DNA of 47,258 nt from Sulfurimonas sp. (lineage in GTDB: Bacteria > Campylobacterota > Campylobacteria > Campylobacterales > Sulfurimonadaceae): NCBI GenBank assembly GCA_027063745.1, contig JAMORG010000025.1, forward strand, positions 1-47,258, written 5' to 3'. Position 1 is the stretch's first letter, and every line of letters begins with the position of its first letter. The notes beneath the pieces are model-generated. The model ran no database searches. It was not told where the DNA came from and worked only from the letters and a program-made list of their open reading frames with translations. Of the stretch, positions 7,986 through 17,206 are shown piece after piece. Position numbers and translations under genes: made by a program.

Positions 7986-10379
7986 TTAGTCCTTATATCC
8001 TAATTTTATACGCATTGAGTTACCAACAACAAGCAGTGAAGAGATACTCATAGAAATAGCTGCCACCAGTGGTATGACATATCCGGCCATCGCAAGTGGA
8101 ATGGTTATGGCATTATAAACAAGCGAGAGTGCGAGGTTCTCTTTTATCATCAAAAATGTACGACGAGAGATCTTAAAACTGTCATAAAGCGCTGCAAACT
8201 TGTCATTGAGTAACACAACATCACTCACCTCTATGGCAATGTCACTACCATTACCCATCGCAATGGCGATATCACTCTGTGCAAGAGCTAAGATATCATT
8301 CACTCCATCACCAGCCATGACAACACGATGCTTCTCTTTTTGGAGTTTTTCGATGTAAGCAGCTTTATCCTGCGGAGTCAGTTCTGCTACAAACTCCTCT
8401 GTACCTACCATCTCTGCTACTTTTTTTGCACTGCGCTCATGGTCTCCAGTGAGCATAATTATGCGAACACCAAGCTTTTTAATAGCTGCAATAGTCTCTT
8501 TTGCATCCTCACGCGGTAAGTCAAAAAGCTCAAACTTTGCCAAAAGCTCGCCATCATAGGCAAAGTAAAATTCACTGTACTCACTCTCACTTACAACATC
8601 TAACCCTATGGTCTGCATCAGTTTTGCATTGCCGCCGGCAAGCATCTTGTCCTTATACATTGCAGTAATTCCCTGTGAAGGAACATTTTGCAGGCTCTCT
8701 AGCTCATAACAGCTCAAATCTTCATCATAGATCTCATTTGCTACTGCTTTTGCTATAGGGTGTTTTGAGTTTAGTAGCAGTGAGTAAAGAAGTGACATAT
8801 CAAAATCTTCGTAGCGTTTTTGCTCTACTACTTTTGGTCTTCCTTGAGTAATGGTTCCTGTCTTATCCAATACCAAAATATCAGCATTGGCCATTGTCTC
8901 TAAAAGAGCTGCCTCTTTAAAGAGTATGCCCCGTTTTGAAGCGATGGAGAGTCCTACAAGAGTAGCTACAGGAGTAGCCAGAGCCAAGGCACACGGACAG
9001 GCAATGACAATCACAGAGATTGCTATCATAAATGACTGCTCAAAATTATGAGAGTAGAAGTACCATCCTAAAAATGTAAAAAGCGAAAGAAGTAAAATAG
9101 TACTTGAGAAATACTCACTCAAACGATTGGCAAGCTGCTGAATACGCGGCTTGTTATTCATTGCATTTTCCAAAAGTGAGACGATATTACTAATAGTAGA
9201 GTGAGCATAGTCCCGTGTTACACGATACTTGATATCCGCATCGATACTCACCGTTCCACTCACAATAGCATCACCCTTTTGTTTGAAGATAGGCTCACTC
9301 TCACCTGTTAGACTTGACTCATCAAAAGTTCCACTGCCATCTACAACTTCACCATCAAGAGCTACTCTGTCCCCTGCACCAACGACTACGATATCATCTA
9401 CTTTTACATCGTTGACATTTTTAGTCACTATCTTCTCATCTTCTACAATTTTCACATCACTTGGAAGATGCTTGTTCATAATATCTAGCGTATCGGCCAC
9501 ACTCTTTTTACTGAGTGCCTCTAAGAACTTTCCAACAAGCACAAAGGTTACAATCATCGTCACCGAATCAAAGTAGGCCTCTCCGCTTCGCGTGAGCGTA
9601 ATGTAGATAGAGTAGATATAGGTCAGCAGTGAACCGGTGGCAACAAGGGTGTCCATATTGACCGTTTTTGTCTTAAGTCCGTAGTACATTCCTCTAAAAA
9701 ACGGCCAGCCACTATAAAAAAGAACAGGCGTTGAGAGTACCCACTCACCAATATTTAAAACATGCTTTACATCATCAGAGATGCCGGTAAAGTAACCAGC
9801 ATACTGTGCTACCATAATGGTCATCATATTCATTGTGGCAAAAACAGCAACGGCAATACGCAGATAGTAATCTTTTCGCTCTTTATTGGCTTTTTCTTCT
9901 TGAAGAGAGGCATCATACGGGTAGGCATTGTAACCGATTGCACGAATCATATCTATAATTTCAGAAAGTTTTACAACATCATCATCCCAAACAACTTTTG
10001 CTTTATTGTTTGTATAGTTGATATTTGTCGCAATGACACCATCCATATTTTCTAAAGCTTTTTCATTGAGCCACACACAGGCTGCACAGTGAATCCCTTC
10101 AATAATCAAAGAGACTTCAGAGAAGCCCTCTTTGTTTACCTTTACATAGCGTTCATAAAAAGCAGGAGAGTTAAAGTTTGCAGAGTCTTCATACTGCTGT
10201 GATGGAGGAGCGAGTTTTTCATCACCAAGCTTTTTGTAAAAACCATCAAGGCCTTGTTCACTTAGGAGATGATAAACTCCCTGACAGCCATTACAACAAA
10301 AATAATGCCCATCATCTTCAATCATTACATCTTCGCTAAACTCGAGGTGACAGTGGTCACATTTAATTTTCTTGGACAA
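7986..10379 (-). CDS. ccoI: copper-translocating P1B-type ATPase for cbb3 oxidase assembly
   Basis: Exports copper across the inner membrane for the CuB site of cbb3 oxidase. In order: a Cys-rich N-terminal zinc/copper site (CDHCH at 7-11, CCNGC at 28-32), an HMA domain with Cys98-x-x-Cys101, membrane helices from about residue 170, the transport motif CPCALALATP, the phosphorylation site DKTGT, the HP motif (SKHPIAKA) and the hinge GDGVND. Length 797 matches CcoI/FixI. It is followed at once by ccoS, which identifies it as the assembly ATPase rather than a resistance pump. Its start overlaps the asparaginase-like gene by 17 bp. Confidence 0.93.
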   Translation of the reverse strand: MSKKIKCDHCHLEFSEDVMIEDDGHYFCCNGCQGVYHLLSEQGLDGFYKKLGDEKLAPPSQQYEDSANFNSPAFYERYVKVNKEGFSEVSLIIEGIHCAACVWLNEKALENMDGVIATNINYTNNKAKVVWDDDVVKLSEIIDMIRAIGYNAYPYDASLQEEKANKERKDYYLRIAVAVFATMNMMTIMVAQYAGYFTGISDDVKHVLNIGEWVLSTPVLFYSGWPFFRGMYYGLKTKTVNMDTLVATGSLLTYIYSIYITLTRSGEAYFDSVTMIVTFVLVGKFLEALSKKSVADTLDIMNKHLPSDVKIVEDEKIVTKNVNDVKVDDIVVVGAGDRVALDGEVVDGSGTFDESSLTGESEPIFKQKGDAIVSGTVSIDADIKYRVTRDYAHSTISNIVSLLENAMNNKPRIQQLANRLSEYFSSTILLLSLFTFLGWYFYSHNFEQSFMIAISVIVIACPCALALATPVATLVGLSIASKRGILFKEAALLETMANADILVLDKTGTITQGRPKVVEQKRYEDFDMSLLYSLLLNSKHPIAKAVANEIYDEDLSCYELESLQNVPSQGITAMYKDKMLAGGNAKLMQTIGLDVVSESEYSEFYFAYDGELLAKFELFDLPREDAKETIAAIKKLGVRIIMLTGDHERSAKKVAEMVGTEEFVAELTPQDKAAYIEKLQKEKHRVVMAGDGVNDILALAQSDIAIAMGNGSDIAIEVSDVVLLNDKFAALYDSFKISRRTFLMIKENLALSLVYNAITIPLAMAGYVIPLVAAISMSISSLLVVGNSMRIKLGYKD

Positions 10380-10854
10380 CTTGAAACTTCCCTAATGTTC
10401 TATTTTTTTTGAGTTCTTGCCATGGACGGGTATAACCATTCATACAGATATAAACACCTGCCATCTCTTGTGTCTCGGCAAAACCTATTGCCATTCCAAG
10501 GTTAAAACTCGCTTCTGACCTATCTATAATATAAGGCTTCATTGCCCCCGTGAGCACAATAACCCTGTCATCAAAGATGGCATCTAAAAACTCTGCAGTC
10601 TCATCAATGGTATCAGTACCATGAACGATGACAAACTCCGCCTCATCAGATTCAGCAATAATACTTGCAAGCATTTTTCTATCATCAATGGTCATATCAA
10701 GACTATCTTTGTAAACCACCCCTGCAACCATAAAGTGATGCTTTATAGAGGCCATTATCTCATCTATGGCATCATTGTCATAAGGAACTTCAAGCTCCCC
10801 TGTCTCTTCGTTGTATCGTTTGTTAAATGTTCCGCCACTGTTTAATATAAGCAT
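10363..10854 (-). CDS. single-domain asparaginase-like protein
   Basis: A 163-residue protein equal to the N-terminal catalytic domain of L-asparaginases, which normally run to about 330 residues. The key residues are present: Thr9 in SGGTF, His78-Gly-Thr80-Asp81-Thr82, and Lys106 in TGAMKP. The C-terminal domain, which completes the active site at the dimer interface, is absent. The end is clean and overlaps ccoI by 17 bp, so it is not an obvious recent frameshift. The start is ATG 10854 because GGAAG lies 5 bases before it; a start at 10866 would precede that site. Substrate is uncertain. Confidence 0.75.
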   Translation of the reverse strand: MLILNSGGTFNKRYNEETGELEVPYDNDAIDEIMASIKHHFMVAGVVYKDSLDMTIDDRKMLASIIAESDEAEFVIVHGTDTIDETAEFLDAIFDDRVIVLTGAMKPYIIDRSEASFNLGMAIGFAETQEMAGVYICMNGYTRPWQELKKNRTLGKFQVVQEN

Positions 10855-10856
10855 AT

Positions 10857-11372
10857 TTACTTCCAAATCTCATCTAGTTTATTTACTATCTTTGTCGCTT
10901 TTGATTCTTTTACCTGAGCAGTTTCATCAAAAAGATATGTCTCACGCAGTCCGGCATTGAGCCCTGCTTCAATATCTCTCTCTTTGTCTCCAATGATAAT
11001 GGAATTTGCCAAATCCACATCAAACTCACGCGCAGCTTCAAGAAGCATTCCCGGTTTTGGTTTACGACAACTACACTCTCCTGAGAGCTTTGGATGGTGT
11101 GGACAGTGATAGACTTTTTCTATCTTTATATCTCTTTTGTCAAACTCACGTATCATCCACTCTGTAAGCTTTGAAAAATCTGCTTCGCTGTAGTAACCCC
11201 GAGCAATACCTGACTGATTTGTCACTACAAAGATCATATACCCTTGCTCTTGGTAATGCTGACAAAGCTCAAAGATTCCATCTATAAATTCAAAATCTTC
11301 TTGCTTGTAGAGATACTCTTTTTCTACATTAACAACACCATCACGATCTAAAAAAAGAGCTTTTTTCGACAT
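10857..11372 (-). CDS. gmhB: D-glycero-beta-D-manno-heptose 1,7-bisphosphate 7-phosphatase
   Basis: Removes the 7-phosphate from heptose bisphosphate between the two HldE reactions. A HAD-superfamily histidinol-phosphatase-like protein of 171 residues: the nucleophile motif is FLDRDGVVN (Asp9, Asp11), then VTNQSGIARG, a zinc-binding loop with CPHHP and CSCRKPKPG, and the IIGDKERDIEAG magnesium motif. It directly follows gmhA (stop and start adjacent) and is followed by the asparaginase-like gene with 2 bp between the reading frames. Confidence 0.95.
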   Translation of the reverse strand: MSKKALFLDRDGVVNVEKEYLYKQEDFEFIDGIFELCQHYQEQGYMIFVVTNQSGIARGYYSEADFSKLTEWMIREFDKRDIKIEKVYHCPHHPKLSGECSCRKPKPGMLLEAAREFDVDLANSIIIGDKERDIEAGLNAGLRETYLFDETAQVKESKATKIVNKLDEIWK

Positions 11373-11966
11373 TTACGCCTCTACTCCGTCACCAAAAACC
11401 TCTTTTTCAATAATATCACAGATGATATGCCCTATCAATATGTGTGACTCTTGAATTCGAGGTGTAGAGTCTGATGGAACAATAAGCGCGATATCTGCCA
11501 TAGCACCCATCTTACCACCATCACGACCTACTAGTGCAACAGTAGTGATGCCTTTTTCCTTTGCTACTTCAAAAGCGTTGATAATGTTTTGTGAATTTCC
11601 TGAAGTAGAGATTCCAAAAAAGATATCACCTTTTTGACCCATACCTGCAAGCTGACGTGAGAAGACCTGGTCATATCCATAATCATTTCCAATAGCCGTA
11701 AGGTTTGAAGTGTCTGTTGTAAGGGCAAGGGAAGGTATCGAAGGTCTGTCAAACCCATAACGTCCAACCAACTCTGCTGCAATATGCTGCGCATCGGCTG
11801 CACTTCCGCCATTGCCTGCTAAGATTGTCTTTTTGTCACTCTCTTTATAGAGTTTCACACAGAGTTTTGCAACGGCTTCTATCTTCTCTAAAAGCTCTTC
11901 ATTCTCATATATTGCCTGTTTTGTCTCGTATGATTTTTTAATTTGATCTTGTATATAGTTTTTCAT
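11373..11966 (-). CDS. gmhA: sedoheptulose 7-phosphate isomerase
   Basis: First step of ADP-heptose synthesis: converts sedoheptulose 7-phosphate to D-glycero-D-manno-heptose 7-phosphate. The 197-residue SIS-fold protein has AGNGGSAADAQHIAAELVGR, the SGNSQN phosphate loop and the HILIGHIICD C-terminal helix. ATG 11966 is chosen because TTAGGTG precedes it and the length then matches the family; an upstream start at 11990 would add residues with no homology sense. It is the first gene of a gmhA-gmhB-asparaginase-like-ccoI-ccoS run of closely packed genes. Confidence 0.95.
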   Translation of the reverse strand: MKNYIQDQIKKSYETKQAIYENEELLEKIEAVAKLCVKLYKESDKKTILAGNGGSAADAQHIAAELVGRYGFDRPSIPSLALTTDTSNLTAIGNDYGYDQVFSRQLAGMGQKGDIFFGISTSGNSQNIINAFEVAKEKGITTVALVGRDGGKMGAMADIALIVPSDSTPRIQESHILIGHIICDIIEKEVFGDGVEA

Positions 11967-12063
11967 TTTTACACCTAAAATTGTATGCAAAATAATAGCA
12001 TAGAATTGGTTATATAAAGATGATGAAAAAGGAGTTAGCGGGATTTTATAAAAAGAGTGTGAA

Positions 12064-12084
12064 ACAGAGAGACAAACTCTCTGT
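12064..12084 (-). terminator. probable terminator of the aclBA operon
   Basis: ACAGAGAG / CTCTCTGT forms an 8-bp stem with a 5-base loop; an alternative longer pairing uses the following CTCTGTT. On the minus strand it is followed by CTTTTTATAAAAT, so it terminates the aclA transcript. Confidence 0.65.
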
Positions 12085-12106
12085 CTCTGTTAAAAGAGGA
12101 GAAGTC

Positions 12107-13924
12107 TTAGTCGATCTTCTCAGCTTTTTTAACATCGTAAAGAATATCATCCATTGGGTGACGATACATTGGCATTGCAAGACGTTTTTCATCAAGTACA
12201 TGACCGATGAAACCGATTGAACGACCAACGATGAAGAATGCGTTAAGAGTACCAGACTCGATAAACTCATTGATCTCTTCTTCGCTGTATCCAAGCGCTC
12301 TCCACATATCTACCATTAGTATTCCAATAGTACCATCAACATTTAAGATAAGGTTCTCTTTCTTAGATGTAGTAAGTGCTTCAACAGTTCTTGCATAATC
12401 AAGAAGCGGTGTAGCTGGGAAGTGCTCAGCTGCATAGTTCATAAGACCAGTTACACGTAAGTCTGGGTTTTTAAGAGACTTGATACGGTGACCGATACCT
12501 GGAATTGGCACCCCTTCTTTTTTCATGTATGATAAGAACTCTTTTGGAGAAAGATTGTTATCATCAGCATATTTAAAGTATTTCGCAGCACCGTCAATAG
12601 CACCACCAAAACGTGGACCAATTGTTAAAAGACCAGTTACAAGTGATTCAACAACAGATTTTCCAGCACGTGCAGTTACTTTTGCATTGTGTGCACCAGA
12701 TACTGCCGGACCATGATCTGCAACAGTCTTAATTACTGTCTCAATGAAATCTGTAGCCCATTTTGGATACTGTTTTTTGAACCATAGAAGTGAAATAACA
12801 TCACCGATACCTTTACCAGTGTCAGGAGTTGCAACGCTAGAGATTGGGAAACCTGCGTAAGTTGCTTCTTCACCACGATCATCAGAGATAGTACAGATGA
12901 AGTTTTTAGGACGACGATTCTTAGGAATGATGTTGATTTCAGGCTCTTCAATCTCACCAATAACACCCTTCGCTTTAAGATCTTCATAAACCTCTTTGAT
13001 TTTTGCTGGAAGATCATTGAATGTCGCAGGTACGTGAATACCAGCTTCTGCCATAGCTTTGTTTTTCGCTTCAGCAGTTTCCATATCACCATTTGCAGAT
13101 GCACCTGCGTGACCGAACTGAACACCAGAGTCATAATACTTAGCAATAGTACCGATACACCATGCGATGATTGGCTTAGTGATCTTACCAGATTTAACAG
13201 CTTCGATAACTTTGTACTCTTCAGTACCACCAACTTCACCAAGTAAAATCATATACTTAACATCTGGATTTTCTTGCATACGAAGTAAGTTGTCGATGAA
13301 AACAGAACCAACGAAACGGTCACCACCAATAGCAACACCCTCTGCGATACCATCTGCATTGATAGCGATGATGTTTGCAAGCTCATTGAAAAGTCCACCT
13401 GAACGTGTTACAAGTCCACAAGAACCTGCACGGTGAAGTTTAGAGTTAATGATATTCTCAATTGTACCACCGATATTAGCGATTTTAAATGCACCCGGAG
13501 CGATAGCACCAACAGTAGCTGGCCCGATAACAACAACACCAAGCTCACGTGCATAAGCATTCATACCACGAGCAAGTCTTTCAGGAATACCTTCAGCTGT
13601 AATCATGATAGTTTTGAAACCACCAATGTTAAGTGCTTCCATAGTTACATCATAAGCAGTTCTGAATGATGCGAAGTTTAAAAGTACATCAGCCTGTGGC
13701 TGAGCAGCTTTTGCTTCTGCGGTACTTTTATAGATAGGAACCATAATCTCATCCCCACCCCAAAAGAACTTCTCGAACTTGTTTGAACTCGTTGGTGCTA
13801 CGATAGCTGCAACAGATGGAGTCTCTCTCTTAATTGTATAATCATAGTCAAGCATTCTTTGGATAGCTGTTTTGTTGTTGTTCCAAAAAATAGCTTGTGT
13901 ATCTCTAGTAAATAATTTTCCCAT
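12107..13924 (-). CDS. aclA: ATP-citrate lyase, large (alpha) subunit AclA
   Basis: With AclB it splits citrate, using ATP and CoA, into acetyl-CoA and oxaloacetate, the key step that lets the reductive TCA cycle run for CO2 fixation. Residues 1 to about 330 resemble the succinyl-CoA synthetase alpha subunit, with the phosphohistidine loop GHAGA (His272). Residues from about 340 on are a citrate-synthase-like lyase domain with GIGHRI (His479). The 605-residue length matches the heteromeric bacterial enzyme. It lies 9 bp after aclB and ends at a terminator. It contains none of the dispersed TGCGTGAG motifs. Confidence 0.96.
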   Translation of the reverse strand: MGKLFTRDTQAIFWNNNKTAIQRMLDYDYTIKRETPSVAAIVAPTSSNKFEKFFWGGDEIMVPIYKSTAEAKAAQPQADVLLNFASFRTAYDVTMEALNIGGFKTIMITAEGIPERLARGMNAYARELGVVVIGPATVGAIAPGAFKIANIGGTIENIINSKLHRAGSCGLVTRSGGLFNELANIIAINADGIAEGVAIGGDRFVGSVFIDNLLRMQENPDVKYMILLGEVGGTEEYKVIEAVKSGKITKPIIAWCIGTIAKYYDSGVQFGHAGASANGDMETAEAKNKAMAEAGIHVPATFNDLPAKIKEVYEDLKAKGVIGEIEEPEINIIPKNRRPKNFICTISDDRGEEATYAGFPISSVATPDTGKGIGDVISLLWFKKQYPKWATDFIETVIKTVADHGPAVSGAHNAKVTARAGKSVVESLVTGLLTIGPRFGGAIDGAAKYFKYADDNNLSPKEFLSYMKKEGVPIPGIGHRIKSLKNPDLRVTGLMNYAAEHFPATPLLDYARTVEALTTSKKENLILNVDGTIGILMVDMWRALGYSEEEINEFIESGTLNAFFIVGRSIGFIGHVLDEKRLAMPMYRHPMDDILYDVKKAEKID

Positions 13925-13933
13925 CTCTTCTCC

Positions 13934-15274
13934 TTACTTCTCTTCTAATGCCATACGCACGATATCTGTAACGTGTGTCTCTGGACCATATACTTCAATG
14001 TTAAGACCAAGTCTGTCAGCTGCCTCTTTGATGTCTTTTAAACCTTTTTCATAGTTTGGTCCACCACGACGAACATAGATTTTAACACCAACATCTTTCA
14101 TTTTGTCCGCATACTTTTCAAATGCTTGGATGATACCTGTAAATGTTTTTGCAACATCAGTAAAGTTTGCAATCGCACCACCGATGATTAAGATTTTATC
14201 ACGACCTTTTGGATCTTTCTCACGAGTCATAAGATCTAAAATAGTCTCAGCGTAGAACTTAGTCTCACCTGTAGTAGGTCCTCCAGAGTACTCACCATAG
14301 TTAGCAAGATCTTCAATACCTGCAAAGTCTGCAATAGTGTCAGCATAAACAACTGAAGCACCACCACCGGCAACCATAGTCCAGATTCTAGCTTCTGGTT
14401 TAAGAAGTGTAAGCTTTAAAGATGCACCAGTTTTAGCATCAGCCTCTTCAATAGCTTCAACTTCTGGAGATTTAGACTCCATACCAAATGCAGTAGGATA
14501 CTCAACATCACCCCACTCTTCTACCATCATAAAACCAGCAGTATCATCAAGCTTAGCAACCATATCTAAAAGCTCGATTTTTGTACCTTGCATTACAAAC
14601 GGGTTGATCTCAAGGTATGCAAAGTTAAGATCACGGTATGCTTTAAAGAAACCGATTGCAAATTTTGCAAAGTTTTCTTTGTCTTCTTCTTTTACATCTG
14701 CAGGAATGTTTGCTTTGATTTTCTCAGCAATCTCTTCTTCAGTTGCAGTAATTGGGAATGCTAATTCAGTAACTTTTTCATCCCAACCCTCTTCAACTTC
14801 CATACCACCTTCAGCTGACATATAAAGAACATCTTCATCACCAACAACAGTAGCAGAAATATAGTACTCTTCATCTTGAGAGTGTGGAGTAAATGGCTCA
14901 ACAATGAAGTGAGTTAATCTATCTACTTTTGGCTCACCAGTCGGAGTGTCACCATCAAAAGAAAAATATACCGCTACATCTTCTTTTGCTTTTTCATCAA
15001 TCCATGCTGCTGCTTTTTCTAAAGTAACATCACCTGGTTTTTGATCTTTAAAAAGAACTAAACCATTTTTACCACGCTTACCAAAAAGCATATCTGGTTT
15101 AACAACTAATGGCTTTTCTTTTAACCATGGTTTCTCTTTTGCAGCTTCAAGTAGCTCAGCACCTGAAGTTACTAAAACTGTTTCGTATGAATAAGTAAAA
15201 TCTGGAAAGTATTTATTCCAGTGTTTTGCTAAAATTGACTTTGCGTCGTATTCTCGTATCGCTTTTTGAGCCAT
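13934..15274 (-). CDS. aclB: ATP-citrate lyase, small (beta) subunit AclB
   Basis: ATP-grasp subunit of heteromeric ATP-citrate lyase, related to the succinyl-CoA synthetase beta subunit. It phosphorylates the AclA histidine and binds citrate. The 446-residue protein has an N-terminal ATP-grasp region (KPLVVKPDMLFGKRGKNG) and a C-terminal flavodoxin-like region with AGGGASVVYADTI and EYSGGPTTGETKFYA. GGGAG precedes the ATG. It is first in the aclBA operon. Together with aclA it is the strongest marker that the host is an autotrophic reductive-TCA campylobacterotum. Confidence 0.95.
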   Translation of the reverse strand: MAQKAIREYDAKSILAKHWNKYFPDFTYSYETVLVTSGAELLEAAKEKPWLKEKPLVVKPDMLFGKRGKNGLVLFKDQKPGDVTLEKAAAWIDEKAKEDVAVYFSFDGDTPTGEPKVDRLTHFIVEPFTPHSQDEEYYISATVVGDEDVLYMSAEGGMEVEEGWDEKVTELAFPITATEEEIAEKIKANIPADVKEEDKENFAKFAIGFFKAYRDLNFAYLEINPFVMQGTKIELLDMVAKLDDTAGFMMVEEWGDVEYPTAFGMESKSPEVEAIEEADAKTGASLKLTLLKPEARIWTMVAGGGASVVYADTIADFAGIEDLANYGEYSGGPTTGETKFYAETILDLMTREKDPKGRDKILIIGGAIANFTDVAKTFTGIIQAFEKYADKMKDVGVKIYVRRGGPNYEKGLKDIKEAADRLGLNIEVYGPETHVTDIVRMALEEK

Positions 15275-15361
15275 AGAAACTCCCTATTTTGATATTTGTG
15301 GCTAATTCTATCATAACTCATTTAATAAATATCTTTGCCCTCTCTTAAGTAGGGAAATGCT

Positions 15362-16552
15362 CTAGTTTTTGTTTAATTTAGTAACATCAGCTTTATATAA
15401 GACCTCACCTCTGTAACGTATTGTTACATCTGAATCTTTATTACTGTTTAGTGGTAGGCTTTTTAGTCTGTAAGCGTTACATTTTTCAATGCCATAAAAG
15501 CGAAGTCGACTCTGCATTTTTGCATCTGTATCAATACACTTTATATTTTTACTTTTAAGTGCGTGAGCCAACTCCTTTGCTACATCCATATTATAAATAA
15601 AATTCTTTTTAGGATTATCCAAAAGAAGATACAACTCTTTATTAAAAAAAACAACCATAGTATTGGCCAGAAGCAAGACAAAAGCCGTTACAAAAATAGT
15701 ACGATACACTTTTCTATGTTCTTTTAAACGTACCCGATAAGAGCTGGCAAATGTTTGTGCCGCCAAAGGCAATGCAATGATAAGGTAAGGTGCAAACTCT
15801 ACGATATCTATTTTTTGTCTAAAGGATGTTATTAAAGAAAACAGCAGAGCCGTTGTTGAAACATACCACAGCATATCTTTTTGACCAGTCAGATAACGTC
15901 GATACAAAACATAGAAAAGATAAATAAAAATAACAGGTGTCAATATGGCACTATAAAGACCTATAGTGTCTAAAAAGTGTCCTCGAGGATAACCATGTAT
16001 AGTAAACCCGTACAGATAAATAGATACAAGATACAAACATAATGTATAGAGTGCAAAATATCTCTTTTTATGTGTAAGAGCAAAAATAAACAAACCTAAA
16101 AAAAGATATGCAAAACCTCCGTCAATCAAAGCATAGAAAAATAAAAGAGCATACATTCCTTTTTGACTCAGTTGAGCAATATAGAAAAAAAGTAAAAGAC
16201 CAAATATCAAAAAACCAGCATGTGAAAACACCACAGCAGCACTTACCACACCAGGCAAAAGAACAAAAGTCAAAACAAGCCAAATTCTATTTCTTTCATT
16301 GGAAATATATTGCTTAGAGAGCTGATAGATTAAAAAGATACTTGCAAAATGGAAAAATAAAAAAGGAAAGCGCAGAGCAAAATCATTATGGCCAAAAAAC
16401 TTCAAAGATGTAGCAACTATCTGTTGTAAAAAGCTTGTTTCATTATAGAGTAAGTATGCTTCTGAAGAAGATATAGAAAGACGAGATGATTCAAAAAGTA
16501 ATATAGCAGCATCTATTACAACTATGAGCAATAAGATGAGTCGATATTTCAT
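15362..16552 (-). CDS. multi-pass membrane glycosyltransferase, GT39/ArnT-like
   Basis: A 396-residue protein with about ten membrane segments. The first loop carries an acidic residue (SSSEAYLLYNETS), and HNDFALRFPFLFFH is typical of the polyprenyl-phosphate-dependent GT-C transferases (PMT/ArnT superfamily). It would add a sugar from a lipid-linked donor to lipid A, protein or glycan on the periplasmic side. The substrate is unknown. Its ATG overlaps the stop of the upstream amidotransferase by 4 bp. The short soluble C-terminal domain lacks features I recognise. Confidence 0.7.
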   Translation of the reverse strand: MKYRLILLLIVVIDAAILLFESSRLSISSSEAYLLYNETSFLQQIVATSLKFFGHNDFALRFPFLFFHFASIFLIYQLSKQYISNERNRIWLVLTFVLLPGVVSAAVVFSHAGFLIFGLLLFFYIAQLSQKGMYALLFFYALIDGGFAYLFLGLFIFALTHKKRYFALYTLCLYLVSIYLYGFTIHGYPRGHFLDTIGLYSAILTPVIFIYLFYVLYRRYLTGQKDMLWYVSTTALLFSLITSFRQKIDIVEFAPYLIIALPLAAQTFASSYRVRLKEHRKVYRTIFVTAFVLLLANTMVVFFNKELYLLLDNPKKNFIYNMDVAKELAHALKSKNIKCIDTDAKMQSRLRFYGIEKCNAYRLKSLPLNSNKDSDVTIRYRGEVLYKADVTKLNKN

Positions 16553-17118
16553 AATTTTAAGAAATTTCCTATCATCTCATGCCCATACTCACTCATAATA
16601 GATTCAGGATGAAATTGAACACCAAAGATATCTTTATCTTTTACCTTTAAAGCCATTATCTCCTCATCATCAGTTGAAAATGCAGTAGGTTCTATTGTAT
16701 CTGGCAATGTGTTTTTATCAACGATTAAAGAGTGATAACGTGTTGCTCTAAACTCTTTTGGAAGATCTTTAAAAATTGCAAAATCACCATTTTGCTTCAT
16801 TATAGAGGTCTTTCCATGCATCATATTTTTAGCACGAACAACATCCCCTCCAAAAACCTGAGCAATGCTTTGATGTCCCAAACAGATACCAAAGATAGGT
16901 ACTTTATCTTGAAAATGACGGATAACATCAAGTGTCACACCTGCTTCATCTGGAGAAGCTGGACCAGGAGAAATGATGATTTTTTCCGGATTAAGTGCCT
17001 CTATCTCTTCTACACTCATCTCATCATTACGGATCACTTTTAAGTCAGCACCCAATTCACGGCAATATTGAACAATATTGTAAGTAAAACTATCATAATT
17101 ATCTATCATTAAAATCAT
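16549..17118 (-). CDS. glutamine amidotransferase of anthranilate or aminodeoxychorismate synthase
   Basis: Class I glutamine amidotransferase that supplies ammonia to the TrpE or PabB partner. The 189-residue protein has MIDNYDSFTYN at the start, the oxyanion/nucleophile segment GICLGHQ (Cys79) and the His-Glu pair in FGVQFHPESI. Start 17118 is used because GGAG lies 8 bases upstream and the protein then begins at the conserved strand; 17166 would add an unrelated leader. TrpG and PabA cannot be separated by sequence here, and no trpE or pabB is adjacent. It overlaps the GT39-like gene by 4 bp. Confidence 0.88.
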   Translation of the reverse strand: MILMIDNYDSFTYNIVQYCRELGADLKVIRNDEMSVEEIEALNPEKIIISPGPASPDEAGVTLDVIRHFQDKVPIFGICLGHQSIAQVFGGDVVRAKNMMHGKTSIMKQNGDFAIFKDLPKEFRATRYHSLIVDKNTLPDTIEPTAFSTDDEEIMALKVKDKDIFGVQFHPESIMSEYGHEMIGNFLKL

Positions 17119-17206
17119 CTGTTCTGACTCCTCGGAAAAACACTTGCAAAAAATTATATAAATCAATTTATTTTTATAAAGTGATTATACCAAATAAATA
17201 TTTAGC

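Noticed and set aside
12046-12294. Open frames antisense to, or in other frames of, aclA, aclB, hldE, murA, purL and similar genes
   Set aside because: They lie fully inside well-supported genes, lack ribosome binding sites and have no recognisable domains.
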